Below, piece by piece: positions 1 through 8,232 of a stretch of DNA of 64,000 nucleotides; position 1 is the stretch's first letter; every line of letters begins with the position of its first letter. The notes beneath the pieces are model-generated. The model was given only the letters and a program-made list of their open reading frames with translations. It had not been told where the DNA came from and did no database searches. The translations under genes and the position numbers were made by a program. This DNA comes from Bordetella genomosp. 12 (GTDB taxonomy: Bacteria > Pseudomonadota > Gammaproteobacteria > Burkholderiales > Burkholderiaceae_B): assembly GCF_002261355.1 (NCBI RefSeq), contig NZ_NEVU01000002.1, positions 558,001 to 622,000 of the forward strand. Direction: 5' to 3'.

Positions 1-1376
1 TGGCCCGCGCTTTGGGCGAAATCTTCGCTCACAAGGTCGATTATGCGGACCTGTATTTCCAGTACACCCGCAGCGAGGGCTGGAGCCTAGAAGAGGGGAT
101 CGTGAAGACGGGCAGTTTTTCCATTGGCCAAGGCGTGGGGGTGCGGGCCATCAGCGGCGAGAAAACCGCGTTTGCTTACTCGGACTCACTGTCGCCCGCG
201 GCGTTGCTGTCTTCGGCGCATGCGGTGCGAAGCATTGCGCGCCAGGGCGCGGGCAAGGTCAAGGTCGCCGCTCACCGCCCGGTTCAAGACAGCCGCAGCC
301 TCTATGCTGATATCGATCCGCTGGCCACGCTCAGCGCGGCCGACAAAGTGGCCTTGCTCGAACGTCTCGAACGCATGGCCCGGGCGCGTGATCCACATGT
401 CATTCAAGTGATGGCTGGATTGGGTGCGGAGTATGACGTCGTACTTGTTGCCGGCAGTGACGGGCGCCTGGCGGCGGATGTCCGGCCGCTGGTACGGCTG
501 TCCTTGACCGTGATCGCCGAGCGCAACGGGCGGCGCGAAATGGGGCACGCGGGCGGCGGCGGGCGCAGCGGCCTGGCGTATTTTTCGGATGAAATCCTGC
601 GCGATTACGTCGAGCGCGCCGTGCACGAAGCCCTGGTAAACCTCGAGGCGCGGCCGGCCCCGGCGGGAGAAATGCCTGTTGTGCTGGGTTCGGGTTGGCC
701 CGGCATTCTGTTGCATGAAGCCGTCGGTCATGGCTTGGAAGGCGATTTCAACCGCAAGGGTTCGAGCGTGTTTTCGGGCCGTATCGGCCAGCGCGTGGCT
801 TCCAAAGGCGTGACGGTCATCGATGACGGTACCCTGGAGGGCCGGCGCGGTTCGCTCAATATCGATGACGAAGGCAATGCCTCGCAACGCAATGTCCTCA
901 TCGAAGACGGGATTTTGCGGGGGTATATGCAGGACACGCTCAACGCCCGGCTGATGAAGACCCAGGCCACCGGCAATGGCCGGCGCGAGTCCTTCGCTCA
1001 CCTGCCCATGCCGCGCATGACCAACACCTATATGTTGAGTGGCGACAAAGTCCCCGAGGAGATCATCGCATCGGTCAAGAAAGGTCTGTACGCCGTCAAT
1101 TTCGGGGGCGGCCAGGTCGACATCACCAGCGGTAAATTCGTGTTTTCCGCTTCCGAAGCCTACATGATCGAAAACGGCAAGGTGACCTATCCGGTCAAGG
1201 GTGCGACGCTGATCGGCAATGGCCCTGATGCGATGAACCGGGTCAGCATGATCGGCAACGACATGCGCCTGGATTCCGGCGTGGGCACGTGCGGCAAAGA
1301 AGGCCAGAGCGTGCCAGTCGGCGTCGGTATGCCGACGTTGCGCATGGATGGCCTGACGGTCGGCGGCACGGCCTGA
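1..1376 (+). CDS. tldD: TldD metalloprotease subunit (5' end outside window)
   Basis: This is the C-terminal ~457 codons of TldD, the zinc-protease subunit that works with TldE/PmbA in the cytosol to degrade unfolded or modified peptides such as microcin precursors and antitoxins. The reading frame is open to the left edge (codons before the first possible start read A-R-A-L-G-E), so the true start lies upstream; E. coli TldD is about 481 residues, hence only 20-30 residues are missing. The metal-binding HEAVGH (HExxxH) motif is encoded at 714-731. The start of the protein (VDYADLYFQ) and the [16 protein letters not shown] block are typical of TldD rather than TldE. The stop is followed about 60 bases later by the leader region of the DAHP synthase gene. 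Confidence 0.93.
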   Translation, partial: ARALGEIFAHKVDYADLYFQYTRSEGWSLEEGIVKTGSFSIGQGVGVRAISGEKTAFAYSDSLSPAALLSSAHAVRSIARQGAGKVKVAAHRPVQDSRSLYADIDPLATLSAADKVALLERLERMARARDPHVIQVMAGLGAEYDVVLVAGSDGRLAADVRPLVRLSLTVIAERNGRREMGHAGGGGRSGLAYFSDEILRDYVERAVHEALVNLEARPAPAGEMPVVLGSGWPGILLHEAVGHGLEGDFNRKGSSVFSGRIGQRVASKGVTVIDDGTLEGRRGSLNIDDEGNASQRNVLIEDGILRGYMQDTLNARLMKTQATGNGRRESFAHLPMPRMTNTYMLSGDKVPEEIIASVKKGLYAVNFGGGQVDITSGKFVFSASEAYMIENGKVTYPVKGATLIGNGPDAMNRVSMIGNDMRLDSGVGTCGKEGQSVPVGVGMPTLRMDGLTVGGTA

Positions 1377-1401
1377 GGGCCAGGCCGCGTAAGACTTCCG
1401 G

Positions 1402-1430
1402 ATGACGGGGGCGTTTTTTTGTGCTAGAGT
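1402..1430 (+). promoter_or_regulatory. Candidate promoter for the aroG leader transcript
   Basis: A -35-like ATGACG (1402-1407) and a -10-like TAGAGT (1425-1430) are 17 bases apart, and a TG one base before the -10 box makes it an extended -10. Initiation about 7-9 bases downstream would fall at 1437-1439, right at the ATG of the leader peptide, so the leader mRNA could be leaderless. This is inference from consensus similarity only. Confidence 0.4.
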
Positions 1431-1438
1431 TTTTCCCT

Positions 1439-1522
1439 ATGAAATTCGCGTCCCCCGCCTTTTATTTTTATTTTTATGGTTTTCTGAAGCCGCTGGCGGA
1501 GGAAGGGACGCGCTCAACCTAG
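1439..1522 (+). CDS. Phe/Tyr-rich leader peptide of the DAHP synthase gene
   Basis: A 27-codon open frame, ATG at 1439 and TAG at 1520-1522, encodes a peptide whose residues 8-15 are F-Y-F-Y-F-Y-G-F, with a further Phe at position 3. Eight aromatic codons in 27, clustered 5' of an intrinsic terminator and directly upstream of a DAHP synthase gene, is the layout of the classic transcription-attenuation leaders (compare PheL of enterobacteria). The peptide itself probably has no function: its translation reports Phe-tRNA and Tyr-tRNA charging. Ribosome binding is weak (an AGAG at 1426-1429) or the message is leaderless. It is too short for ordinary gene callers. Confidence 0.85.
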   Translation: MKFASPAFYFYFYGFLKPLAEEGTRST

Positions 1523-1569
1523 TACAGAATCCCCCCGAAAAAGCCGCCAGCGTCACTGGCGGCTTTTTT
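1447..1569 (+). promoter_or_regulatory. Transcription attenuator (pause hairpin, antiterminator, terminator) of aroG
   Basis: Three mutually exclusive pairings can be read directly. (1:2) CGCGTCCC at 1447-1454 pairs with GGGACGCG at 1505-1512, and the inner CCGCC at 1455-1459 pairs with GGCGG at 1495-1499. (2:3) CGCTGGCGG at 1491-1499 pairs perfectly with CCGCCAGCG at 1544-1552 as antiterminator. (3:4) AAGCCGCCAG at 1541-1550 pairs with CTGGCGGCTT at 1556-1565 to give the terminator. A ribosome stalled on the Phe/Tyr codons (about 1460-1485) would cover strand 1, free strand 2 and block the terminator, so aroG is expressed when aromatic aminoacyl-tRNAs are scarce. Confidence 0.85.
1541..1569 (+). 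terminator. Intrinsic terminator of the aroG attenuator
   Basis: A perfect 10-bp stem (1541-1550 with 1556-1565), a 5-base loop and a run of six T form a strong rho-independent terminator about 75 bases before the aroG start. Its 5' arm is also the target of the antiterminator. Confidence 0.9.
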
Positions 1570-1643
1570 GTTGCCGTCAGCCTGGTGGGTTTGCGGGAAC
1601 GACCCCAAGCAATCCATACCGACCCCACCCCAGGAGTACAACC

Positions 1644-2717
1644 GTGTCACATAATACCGACGACCTTCGCATTCGAGAAATCAAAGAACTGAACCCGCCC
1701 GCGCACGTCATGCGCGAGTTCCAGTGCACCAAGGAAGTGTCGGAAACGGTGTTTGCGTCCCGCAATGCCATGCACCGCATCCTGCACGGCATGGATGACC
1801 GCCTGATCGTCGTCATCGGCCCGTGTTCCATCCACGACACCGAAGCGGCGCTGGAGTACGCACGCCGGCTCAAGCCGCTGCGTGACAAACTGGCGGCCGA
1901 TCTCGAGATCGTGATGCGCGTCTATTTCGAGAAGCCGCGCACCACCGTGGGCTGGAAGGGGCTGATCAACGATCCCAACCTGGATGGCAGCTTCGACATC
2001 AACAAGGGGGTGCGGGTGGCGCGGGAACTGCTGCTCGAAATCAACAGCCTGGGCTTGCCGGCGGGGTGCGAGTTCCTGGACATGATCACGCCGCAGTACA
2101 TCGCGGACCTGGTGGCCTGGGGGGCGATAGGCGCGCGCACGACGGAAAGCCAGGTGCACCGTGAACTGGCCTCCGGTTTGTCTTGCCCGGTGGGTTTCAA
2201 AAACGGTACGGACGGTAATGTGAAGATCGCCGTGGATGCCATCAAGGCCGCCTCGCAGCCGCATCATTTCCTGTCGGTGACCAAGGGCGGCCACTCGGCC
2301 ATCGTGTCGACGGCGGGCAACGAAGACTGTCATGTCATTTTGCGCGGCGGCAAGGTCCCCAACTACGACGCCGCCAGCATCGAAGCGGCCTGCCAGGATC
2401 TGTCCAAGGCGGGCCTGGCGCAGCGCATCATGGTCGATGCCAGCCACGCCAACAGCAGCAAGAAGCCCGAGAACCAGCCACTGGTCGCCGACGACATCGC
2501 GCGCCAGATGGAGCGGGGCGATTCGCGCATCGTGGGCATCATGATCGAGAGCCATCTGGTCGGCGGTCGGCAAGACCTCGTGCCCGGGCAGGCTCTCACC
2601 TATGGTCAAAGCATCACCGACGGCTGCATTGATTGGGAGGCGTCGGTTCAGACGCTGGAGCGACTGGCGCAGGGCGTGCGCGAGCGCCGCCGTGTGGCGC
2701 TGGTCAGCGGCAAATAA
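1644..2717 (+). CDS. aroG: 3-deoxy-7-phosphoheptulonate (DAHP) synthase, class I
   Basis: Condenses phosphoenolpyruvate and erythrose 4-phosphate in the first step of the shikimate pathway. The 357 residues match the usual length of E. coli AroF/G/H (~350). All four metal ligands of the E. coli enzyme are at the same numbers: Cys61 (GPCSIHD), His268 (DASHANSSK), Glu302 (MIESH) and Asp326 (SITDG). Ser180, the position tied to Phe feedback in E. coli AroG, is also Ser here, which hints at but does not prove Phe sensitivity. The start is GTG at 1644, preceded by AGGAG at 1630-1634. The gene lies behind a Phe/Tyr attenuator and is followed by a hairpin, so it is probably monocistronic. The isozyme letter is uncertain. 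Confidence 0.95.
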   Translation: MSHNTDDLRIREIKELNPPAHVMREFQCTKEVSETVFASRNAMHRILHGMDDRLIVVIGPCSIHDTEAALEYARRLKPLRDKLAADLEIVMRVYFEKPRTTVGWKGLINDPNLDGSFDINKGVRVARELLLEINSLGLPAGCEFLDMITPQYIADLVAWGAIGARTTESQVHRELASGLSCPVGFKNGTDGNVKIAVDAIKAASQPHHFLSVTKGGHSAIVSTAGNEDCHVILRGGKVPNYDAASIEAACQDLSKAGLAQRIMVDASHANSSKKPENQPLVADDIARQMERGDSRIVGIMIESHLVGGRQDLVPGQALTYGQSITDGCIDWEASVQTLERLAQGVRERRRVALVSGK

Positions 2718-2724
2718 AGCTCCG

Positions 2725-2750
2725 GGAAAGCCCGCGTACCGGGCTTTTCC
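2725..2750 (+). terminator. Hairpin terminator after aroG
   Basis: GGAAAGCCC (2725-2733) pairs with GGGCTTTTCC (2741-2750) with one bulged base. It is followed at once by a second inverted repeat (TTCCGGCCTG / CAGGCCGGAA, 2747-2770). The T tract is short. Confidence 0.6.
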
Positions 2751-2822
2751 GGCCTGCCAGCAGGCCGGAATCGCTGGCGGTCGGCGTAGAATGGCCGGAT
2801 ACCAACCTCTCTTTTTCTCGCC

Positions 2823-4232
2823 ATGAACGCACCCCTGCATTCCGAAACCCTGCGCCGCCCCGTACCCGCCGCCTGTCTGGACGGGCTGAAAGCGATTTTT
2901 GGCGAGCGCTTGTCGGTGGCTGCGGCGGTGCGCGAGCATCATGGCCGGGATGAATCGCCTTACCCGCCCATGCTGCCCGACGCGGTGGTCTTTGCCCACT
3001 CGACCGAAGAGGTCGCGCAGGTGGCCCAGCTGTGCAATACGCACCGCGTGCCCCTGATTCCTTACGGTGCCGGCTCTTCGCTGGAGGGCCATTTGCTGGC
3101 GGTGCAGGGCGGCATCAGCCTGGATCTGTCGCAGATGAACCAGGTGCTGGCCGTCAATGCCGAAGACCTCACCGCCACGGTGCAGGCAGGCGTGACGCGC
3201 AAGCAACTGAACGAGGAAATCCGCAGCACCGGCTTGTTCTTCCCGATTGACCCGGGCGCGGATGCCAGCCTGGGCGGGATGGCGGCGACGCGGGCCTCGG
3301 GCACGAACGCCGTGCGCTACGGCACCATGCGCGAAAACGTCATGTCGCTGACCGTGGTCACGGCAGACGGCCGCATCGTGCGCACCGCCGGTCGCGCGCG
3401 CAAGTCGTCGGCAGGCTACGACCTGACGCGTATCTTCGTCGGTAGCGAAGGCACGCTGGGCATCATCACCGAAGTCACCATCCGGCTCTATCCGCAGCCC
3501 GAAGCGGTGTCGGCGGCCATCTGCAACTTCCCGTCCCTGGACGACGCGGTGCAAAGCGTCATCGAGATCATTCAGATGGGCGTGCCCGTGGCGCGGGTCG
3601 AGTTCATGGATGCGGCGGCAGTCAAGGCGGTCAATCTCCACAGCAAGCTGTCGCTGCGTGAGACACCCATGCTGGTGTTCGAGTTTCATGGCAGCCCGGC
3701 TGGCGTGCAGGAGCAGGCCGAGACGGTGCAGGCCATCACTGCCGAGCACAGCGGTATGGATTTCGAGTGGGCCGAGCGGCCCGAGGATCGCAACCGCCTC
3801 TGGACCGCGCGGCACAACGCGTATTTCGCGGGGCTGCAGCTGCGCCCGGGCTGCCGTGCCAGCACGACCGATGTGTGCGTGCCGATTTCACGCCTGGCCG
3901 ATTGCGTGCGCGAAACCGTAGACGAACTGGACCGCGCCAGTTTCCCCTACACCATCGTCGGCCATGTGGGAGACGGCAATTTCCACGTGCTCATGCTGCT
4001 CGATGGCGACAATGAGACCGAGTGGCAGGAGTCGGAAACCATTAATCACAATTTGGTGCGCCGCGCGATCGCCGCCGATGGCACCTGCACCGGCGAGCAC
4101 GGCGTCGGCCTGCACAAGATGCAGTTCATGGCCGAGGAGCACGGCGAAGACGCCCTGGCGCTCATGCGCAGCCTCAAGCATGCCTTCGACCCCAACAACA
4201 TCCTCAACCCCGGCAAGATCTTCGCCTGGTGA
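2823..4232 (+). CDS. FAD-linked D-lactate dehydrogenase-like oxidoreductase
   Basis: A 469-residue member of the vanillyl-alcohol-oxidase flavoprotein superfamily, closest by eye to D-lactate dehydrogenase (cytochrome)/GlcD-type enzymes that oxidise 2-hydroxyacids. The N-terminal FAD_binding_4 part has the pyrophosphate loop PYGAGSSLEGH and the GADASLGGMAATRASGTN segment. The C-terminal FAD-oxidase domain has GHVGDGNFH and TCTGEHGVGLHK, which in the family hold the catalytic and metal-binding His and Glu residues, and it ends in the usual DPNNILNPGKIF. The 469 residues fit LDHD-like proteins. It stands alone between two terminators, just before the glcDEF operon, so a role in 2-hydroxyacid metabolism is plausible; the substrate cannot be told from sequence. 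Confidence 0.85.
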   Translation: MNAPLHSETLRRPVPAACLDGLKAIFGERLSVAAAVREHHGRDESPYPPMLPDAVVFAHSTEEVAQVAQLCNTHRVPLIPYGAGSSLEGHLLAVQGGISLDLSQMNQVLAVNAEDLTATVQAGVTRKQLNEEIRSTGLFFPIDPGADASLGGMAATRASGTNAVRYGTMRENVMSLTVVTADGRIVRTAGRARKSSAGYDLTRIFVGSEGTLGIITEVTIRLYPQPEAVSAAICNFPSLDDAVQSVIEIIQMGVPVARVEFMDAAAVKAVNLHSKLSLRETPMLVFEFHGSPAGVQEQAETVQAITAEHSGMDFEWAERPEDRNRLWTARHNAYFAGLQLRPGCRASTTDVCVPISRLADCVRETVDELDRASFPYTIVGHVGDGNFHVLMLLDGDNETEWQESETINHNLVRRAIAADGTCTGEHGVGLHKMQFMAEEHGEDALALMRSLKHAFDPNNILNPGKIFAW

Positions 4233-4255
4233 GCATGCGGTTCTGGCTTTGATAG

Positions 4256-4283
4256 GGCGCCCCGGGTCGGGGCGCCTTTTCTT
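4256..4283 (+). terminator. Intrinsic terminator before glcD
   Basis: An 8-bp perfect GC stem (4256-4263 with 4269-4276), a 5-base loop and TTTTCTTT. It ends the D-lactate dehydrogenase-like transcript and separates it from glcDEF. Confidence 0.8.
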
Positions 4284-4355
4284 TGGATGATGGAAAACCC
4301 GCTCTGCGGGTAAATACCGGCATGAACAACGCGTCGGGCGCGCTATCTTTCCATC

Positions 4356-5855
4356 ATGACTTCACTCGTCGAAGCCGGCCTGAGCCATACCCAGGCGCCA
4401 TTTTCTCCGCGGACGCTGGTACAGGCACTGCAGGCTGTCTTGCCGGCGCATTGCGTGCTGCATCGGGAGGAAGATACGCGTCCATACGAGTGCGATGGCC
4501 TGTCTTTATTCAGGGCGCTGCCGGCAGCGGTCGTGTTGCCGGAAACCGAAGCCCAGCTGCGCGACGTGTTGCGCCTGTGTAAACGGCTCAACGTGCCCGT
4601 GGTGGCGCGAGGCGCGGGCACGGGATTGTCGGGCGGTTCGATGCCGCATGCGCAGGGCGTCCTGCTGGGCATGTCCAAATTCAACCGCATCCGGCGTATC
4701 GATCCGGCGGCCGGCCTGGCCGTGGTCGAACCGGGGGTGCGCAATCTGGCGATATCGGAGGCGGCCGCGGCCTATGGCCTGTACTACGCGCCGGACCCCT
4801 CGAGCCAGATCGCATGTTCGATCGGCGGAAACGTGGCCGAGAATTCCGGGGGGGTGCATTGCCTGAAGTACGGCCTGACGGTGCACAACGTGCTCAAGGT
4901 CCGCCTCATCACCATCGACGGTGAGGTGGTCGAGTTGGGTAGCGAGGCGCCGGACGCGCCCGGGCCCGAACTCTTGCCTCTGTTCATCGGTTCCGAGGGT
5001 ATGCTGGGCGTGGTCAGTGAAGTGACGGTAAAGCTCATTCCCAAGCCGGCCTGCGCGCAGGTGGTGATGGCGAGTTTTTCCAGCGTGGAGGCCGCGGGCA
5101 ATGCGGTCACGCAGATCATTGCCGCGGGCATCATTCCGGCCGGGCTGGAGATGATGGACCGGCAGGCGACGCACATGGTCGAGCCTTTTGTTCGCGCCGG
5201 CTATGACCTGGATGCGCAGGCCATCCTGCTGTGCGAGTCGGATGGCACGGCAGAGGAAGTCGCTCACGAGATCGAGCGGATGGAAGCCATCTTCCGCGCC
5301 GCGGGGTCCACGCGTTGCCAGGTGTCGGCATCGGAGGCCGAACGTCTGCGGTTCTGGGCCGGCCGTAAAAATGCCTTTCCGGCGGCGGGCCGTGTCTCGC
5401 CGGATTACTACTGCATGGATGGCACGATTCCGCGCCGCCATCTGGCGCGGGTGCTCAACGCCATCGAGCAGATGGAAGATGAGTTCGGCCTGCGTTGCGC
5501 CAACGTGTTTCATGCGGGGGACGGCAATCTGCATCCCCTGATTCTGTTCGATTCCAACAAGCCGGACGAGGTCGAGCGCGCTGAAAAATTCGGCGCCGCC
5601 ATCCTCGAACTGTGTGTGCAAGTCGGAGGCACCGTGACAGGAGAGCACGGTGTGGGTATGGAGAAAATAAATCAAATGTGCGTGCAATTTTCGCGTGACG
5701 AGCTTGACGCATTTCTGGCGGTCAAGCGGGCATTCGACCCGCCCGGCCTGCTGAATCCCGAAAAAGTGATTCCAACCCTGGCACGCTGCGCCGAGTACGG
5801 CAAGATGCATGTGCACGCGGGAGAGATGCGGTTTCCTGATCTGGCACGATTCTAA
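4356..5855 (+). CDS. glcD: Glycolate oxidase subunit GlcD
   Basis: The FAD-binding subunit of membrane-associated glycolate oxidase, which turns glycolate into glyoxylate and passes electrons to the respiratory chain. The 499 residues equal E. coli GlcD. The FAD pyrophosphate loop reads ARGAGTGLSGG, followed by PSSQIACSIGGNVAENSGG; the C-terminal half has FHAGDGNLHPL and TVTGEHGVGMEK. It is the first gene of glcD-glcE-glcF: glcE begins 13 bases downstream with its Shine-Dalgarno (AAGAGG) overlapping the glcD stop, so the genes are translationally linked. No GlcC-type regulator or glcB is next to it. Confidence 0.95.
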   Translation: MTSLVEAGLSHTQAPFSPRTLVQALQAVLPAHCVLHREEDTRPYECDGLSLFRALPAAVVLPETEAQLRDVLRLCKRLNVPVVARGAGTGLSGGSMPHAQGVLLGMSKFNRIRRIDPAAGLAVVEPGVRNLAISEAAAAYGLYYAPDPSSQIACSIGGNVAENSGGVHCLKYGLTVHNVLKVRLITIDGEVVELGSEAPDAPGPELLPLFIGSEGMLGVVSEVTVKLIPKPACAQVVMASFSSVEAAGNAVTQIIAAGIIPAGLEMMDRQATHMVEPFVRAGYDLDAQAILLCESDGTAEEVAHEIERMEAIFRAAGSTRCQVSASEAERLRFWAGRKNAFPAAGRVSPDYYCMDGTIPRRHLARVLNAIEQMEDEFGLRCANVFHAGDGNLHPLILFDSNKPDEVERAEKFGAAILELCVQVGGTVTGEHGVGMEKINQMCVQFSRDELDAFLAVKRAFDPPGLLNPEKVIPTLARCAEYGKMHVHAGEMRFPDLARF

Positions 5856-5868
5856 GAGGCGGGTTCTG

Positions 5869-6972
5869 ATGGAATTCGTCCTGTCGGATTTGTGCGATCA
5901 GGTCATGACCGCGCGCGCCGGCCACAAGCAGCTCATCATCGCGGGAGGAGGCAGCAAGCGCTTCTACGGCAATGCGCGCCATGGCCCGCCCGGTCACTAT
6001 GTCCTGGACATGACCGCCTATCGTGGCATCGTGAATTACCAGCCCTCGGAGTTGGTGGTGACTGCGCGAGCGGGCACGCCGCTGGCCGAGCTGGAGGCCG
6101 CGCTGGCGCAAGAGGGCCAGATGCTGGCCTTTGAACCCCCGCATTTCGAGTCGGGCGCGACCGTGGGCGGCTGCGTGGCAGCAGGGCTGGCCGGGCCACG
6201 GCGCCAGGCTTGCGGCGGTGTGCGGGATTATGTGCTGGGTGTGCGGCTGCTGGACTCGCAGGGCCGCTTGCTGTCTTTCGGCGGCGAGGTCATGAAAAAC
6301 GTCGCCGGCTACGATGTGTCGCGTCTGATGAGCGGATCGCTGGGTATTTTCGGTGCCTTGCTCGAGGTCTCCCTGAAGGTGGTGCCCAAGCCGGTGCAAG
6401 AGATCACGCTGCAGGGCCGGGGCACGCAGGCCGAGGCGCTGCAGCGCTTTGCCCAATGGCGCCGGCTGCCATTGCCGCTATCGGCGACGGCCTGGGTGCC
6501 GGATGGCGATGGCGGAGAGGGGGGAAGCTGGACGGCGCGGCTGTCCGGATCCGCGCCCGCCTTGCGCGCCGCGCGGCAGCAGGTGGGCGGGACCGAAGTC
6601 GAAACTGCCGCGGCCGGCGCTTTCTGGCAGGCGCTGCGTGAGCAGACGCATGCATTTTTTCAGGGCGGGGTGCCGCTGTGGCGCCTGGCGGTCGCGCCAA
6701 CCGCCCCGCCGCTGGCATTGGGGCCGATGTTGCTGGAATGGGGCGGGGGGCAGCGCTGGCTGAGCGCGCGCGCCGATGCGCAGACGGTGCGTGCTGCGGC
6801 CCAGGCCGCTGGCGGCCATGCCACCTTGTTCCGCGCCCAGGGCGGGGCAGTGCCTGCCGATGGCGTTTTTCATCCTCTGGCACCCGCCGTGGCGCAGATC
6901 ACCCGCCGCCTCAAACAGGAGCTCGATCCCGCGGGCCTGTTCAACCCCGGCCGCATGGTGCTGGAGTTATAG
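5869..6972 (+). CDS. glcE: Glycolate oxidase subunit GlcE
   Basis: The second flavin-binding subunit of glycolate oxidase. The 367 residues (E. coli GlcE is 350) contain an FAD_binding_4 domain with IIAGGGSKRFYG as nucleotide-binding loop and SGATVGGCVAAGLAGP. It lacks most of the C-terminal oxidase domain of GlcD, as expected, and ends in DPAGLFNPGRM. ATG 5869 is chosen over the longer open frame from 5809 because it has an AAGAGG ribosome site and starts with the conserved part of the protein. It lies 9 bases before glcF. Confidence 0.93.
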   Translation: MEFVLSDLCDQVMTARAGHKQLIIAGGGSKRFYGNARHGPPGHYVLDMTAYRGIVNYQPSELVVTARAGTPLAELEAALAQEGQMLAFEPPHFESGATVGGCVAAGLAGPRRQACGGVRDYVLGVRLLDSQGRLLSFGGEVMKNVAGYDVSRLMSGSLGIFGALLEVSLKVVPKPVQEITLQGRGTQAEALQRFAQWRRLPLPLSATAWVPDGDGGEGGSWTARLSGSAPALRAARQQVGGTEVETAAAGAFWQALREQTHAFFQGGVPLWRLAVAPTAPPLALGPMLLEWGGGQRWLSARADAQTVRAAAQAAGGHATLFRAQGGAVPADGVFHPLAPAVAQITRRLKQELDPAGLFNPGRMVLEL

Positions 6973-6981
6973 ACAAAACCA

Positions 6982-8232
6982 ATGCAGACAAATCTCGCTT
7001 CCTGGGCGCGCGATACCGATCTGGGCCAAGAGGCCGACGCCATCTTGCGCCGTTGTGTGCATTGCGGGTTCTGTACCGCCACCTGCCCGACTTATCAGGT
7101 CCTGGGCGACGAGCGCGACAGTCCGCGAGGCCGCATCTACCTCATCAAACAGGTGCTCGAGGGCGCGCAACCCACTCAGGCCACGCAATCGCATCTGGAT
7201 CGTTGCCTGACTTGCCGCAATTGCGAAAGCACCTGTCCGTCGGGCGTGGAATACGGCCATTTGATAGACCTGGGGCGCAAGGCGGTCGATGAGCGCGTGA
7301 CCCGCGCCTGGCCGGATCGTCTGCGGCGCTGGTTGCTGCGCAAGGGCATGAATTCCCGCCTGTTCGCGCCCGCCATGCGTCTGGCGCAATCCGTGCGCCC
7401 GGTGTTGCCTCGCGCGCTCAAACCGAAGGTGCCGGCCTGGCGCGCGCCCGGGCTGCTGCCCGACACGACGCGTCATGCCCGGCAAGTGCTGATGCCGCTG
7501 GGGTGCGTGCAGCCCAGCATGATGCCTGCCATCGATGCGGCCACGCTGCGGGTGCTCGATGCCGTGGGCATAGGCGTGCGTCAGGTGCCCGGCGCGGGAT
7601 GTTGTGGCGCGGTGAATTTTCATCTCGACGCCCAGGACGATGCCCTGGCTCAGATGCGCGCCAATATCGACGTCTGGTGGCCGATGCTGCAGGATGGCCG
7701 TGTGCAGGCCATCGTCATGAATGCCTCGGGCTGCGGGGCCATGGTCAAAGATTACGCGCACCACCTGCGGCACGATCCGCAGTACGCCGCCAAGGCTGCG
7801 CAGGTCGTGGAGCGGGTCAAGGATGTGGCCGAGCTGCTCGCCCCGCATGCCGCCGAGCTGGCCGCCAAGCTCGGGCCCGCGCCTGCGGCGGCGTTTCATC
7901 CGCCGTGCACCTTGCAGCATTGGCAGGGGCTGCGGCCGCTGAGTGAGCGGCTGCTGGCCGATCTGGGTTTTGTGCTGCAACCCTTCGCCGAGGCGCATCT
8001 GTGCTGCGGGTCCGCGGGCGCCTACTCGGTGCTCAACCCGGCCATCGCGCAGTCATTGCGCGATCGCAAAGTGGCTGCGATGGCCGGCGCCCAGGCTCAG
8101 GTCATCCTGTCGTCCAATGTCGGCTGCATCGGCCATTTGCAAGGCGGTACCGATACCCCCGTGCGGCATTGGGTGGAAGTGGTCGACGAGCGGCTGCGCG
8201 CGGGAGGGGCCCAGCCGCCCGTGGCGGCCTAG
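6982..8232 (+). CDS. glcF: Glycolate oxidase iron-sulfur subunit GlcF
   Basis: The electron-transfer subunit of glycolate oxidase. Two ferredoxin-type 4Fe-4S motifs lie in the first quarter, CVHCGFCTATCP and CLTCRNCESTCP, followed by two CCG domains (GAGCCGAVNFH and LCCGSAGAYSV) that usually carry a further cluster and interact with the quinone. The 416 residues match the family (E. coli 407). It is last in glcDEF. Its stop codon overlaps the stop of pntB on the other strand by four bases, so the two operons converge with no terminator between them. Confidence 0.95.
   Translation: MQTNLASWARDTDLGQEADAILRRCVHCGFCTATCPTYQVLGDERDSPRGRIYLIKQVLEGAQPTQATQSHLDRCLTCRNCESTCPSGVEYGHLIDLGRKAVDERVTRAWPDRLRRWLLRKGMNSRLFAPAMRLAQSVRPVLPRALKPKVPAWRAPGLLPDTTRHARQVLMPLGCVQPSMMPAIDAATLRVLDAVGIGVRQVPGAGCCGAVNFHLDAQDDALAQMRANIDVWWPMLQDGRVQAIVMNASGCGAMVKDYAHHLRHDPQYAAKAAQVVERVKDVAELLAPHAAELAAKLGPAPAAAFHPPCTLQHWQGLRPLSERLLADLGFVLQPFAEAHLCCGSAGAYSVLNPAIAQSLRDRKVAAMAGAQAQVILSSNVGCIGHLQGGTDTPVRHWVEVVDERLRAGGAQPPVAA

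Noticed and set aside
1402-1692. A 96-codon plus-strand frame across the attenuator
   Set aside because: It overlaps the aroG start and reads through the terminator in a different frame; the 27-codon leader explains the region better.
1647-3815. A 722-codon open frame on the minus strand across aroG and the D-lactate dehydrogenase-like gene
   Set aside because: It is antisense to two well-recognised genes, has low-complexity Arg/His/Gln-rich composition typical of shadow frames in GC-rich DNA, and no ribosome site.
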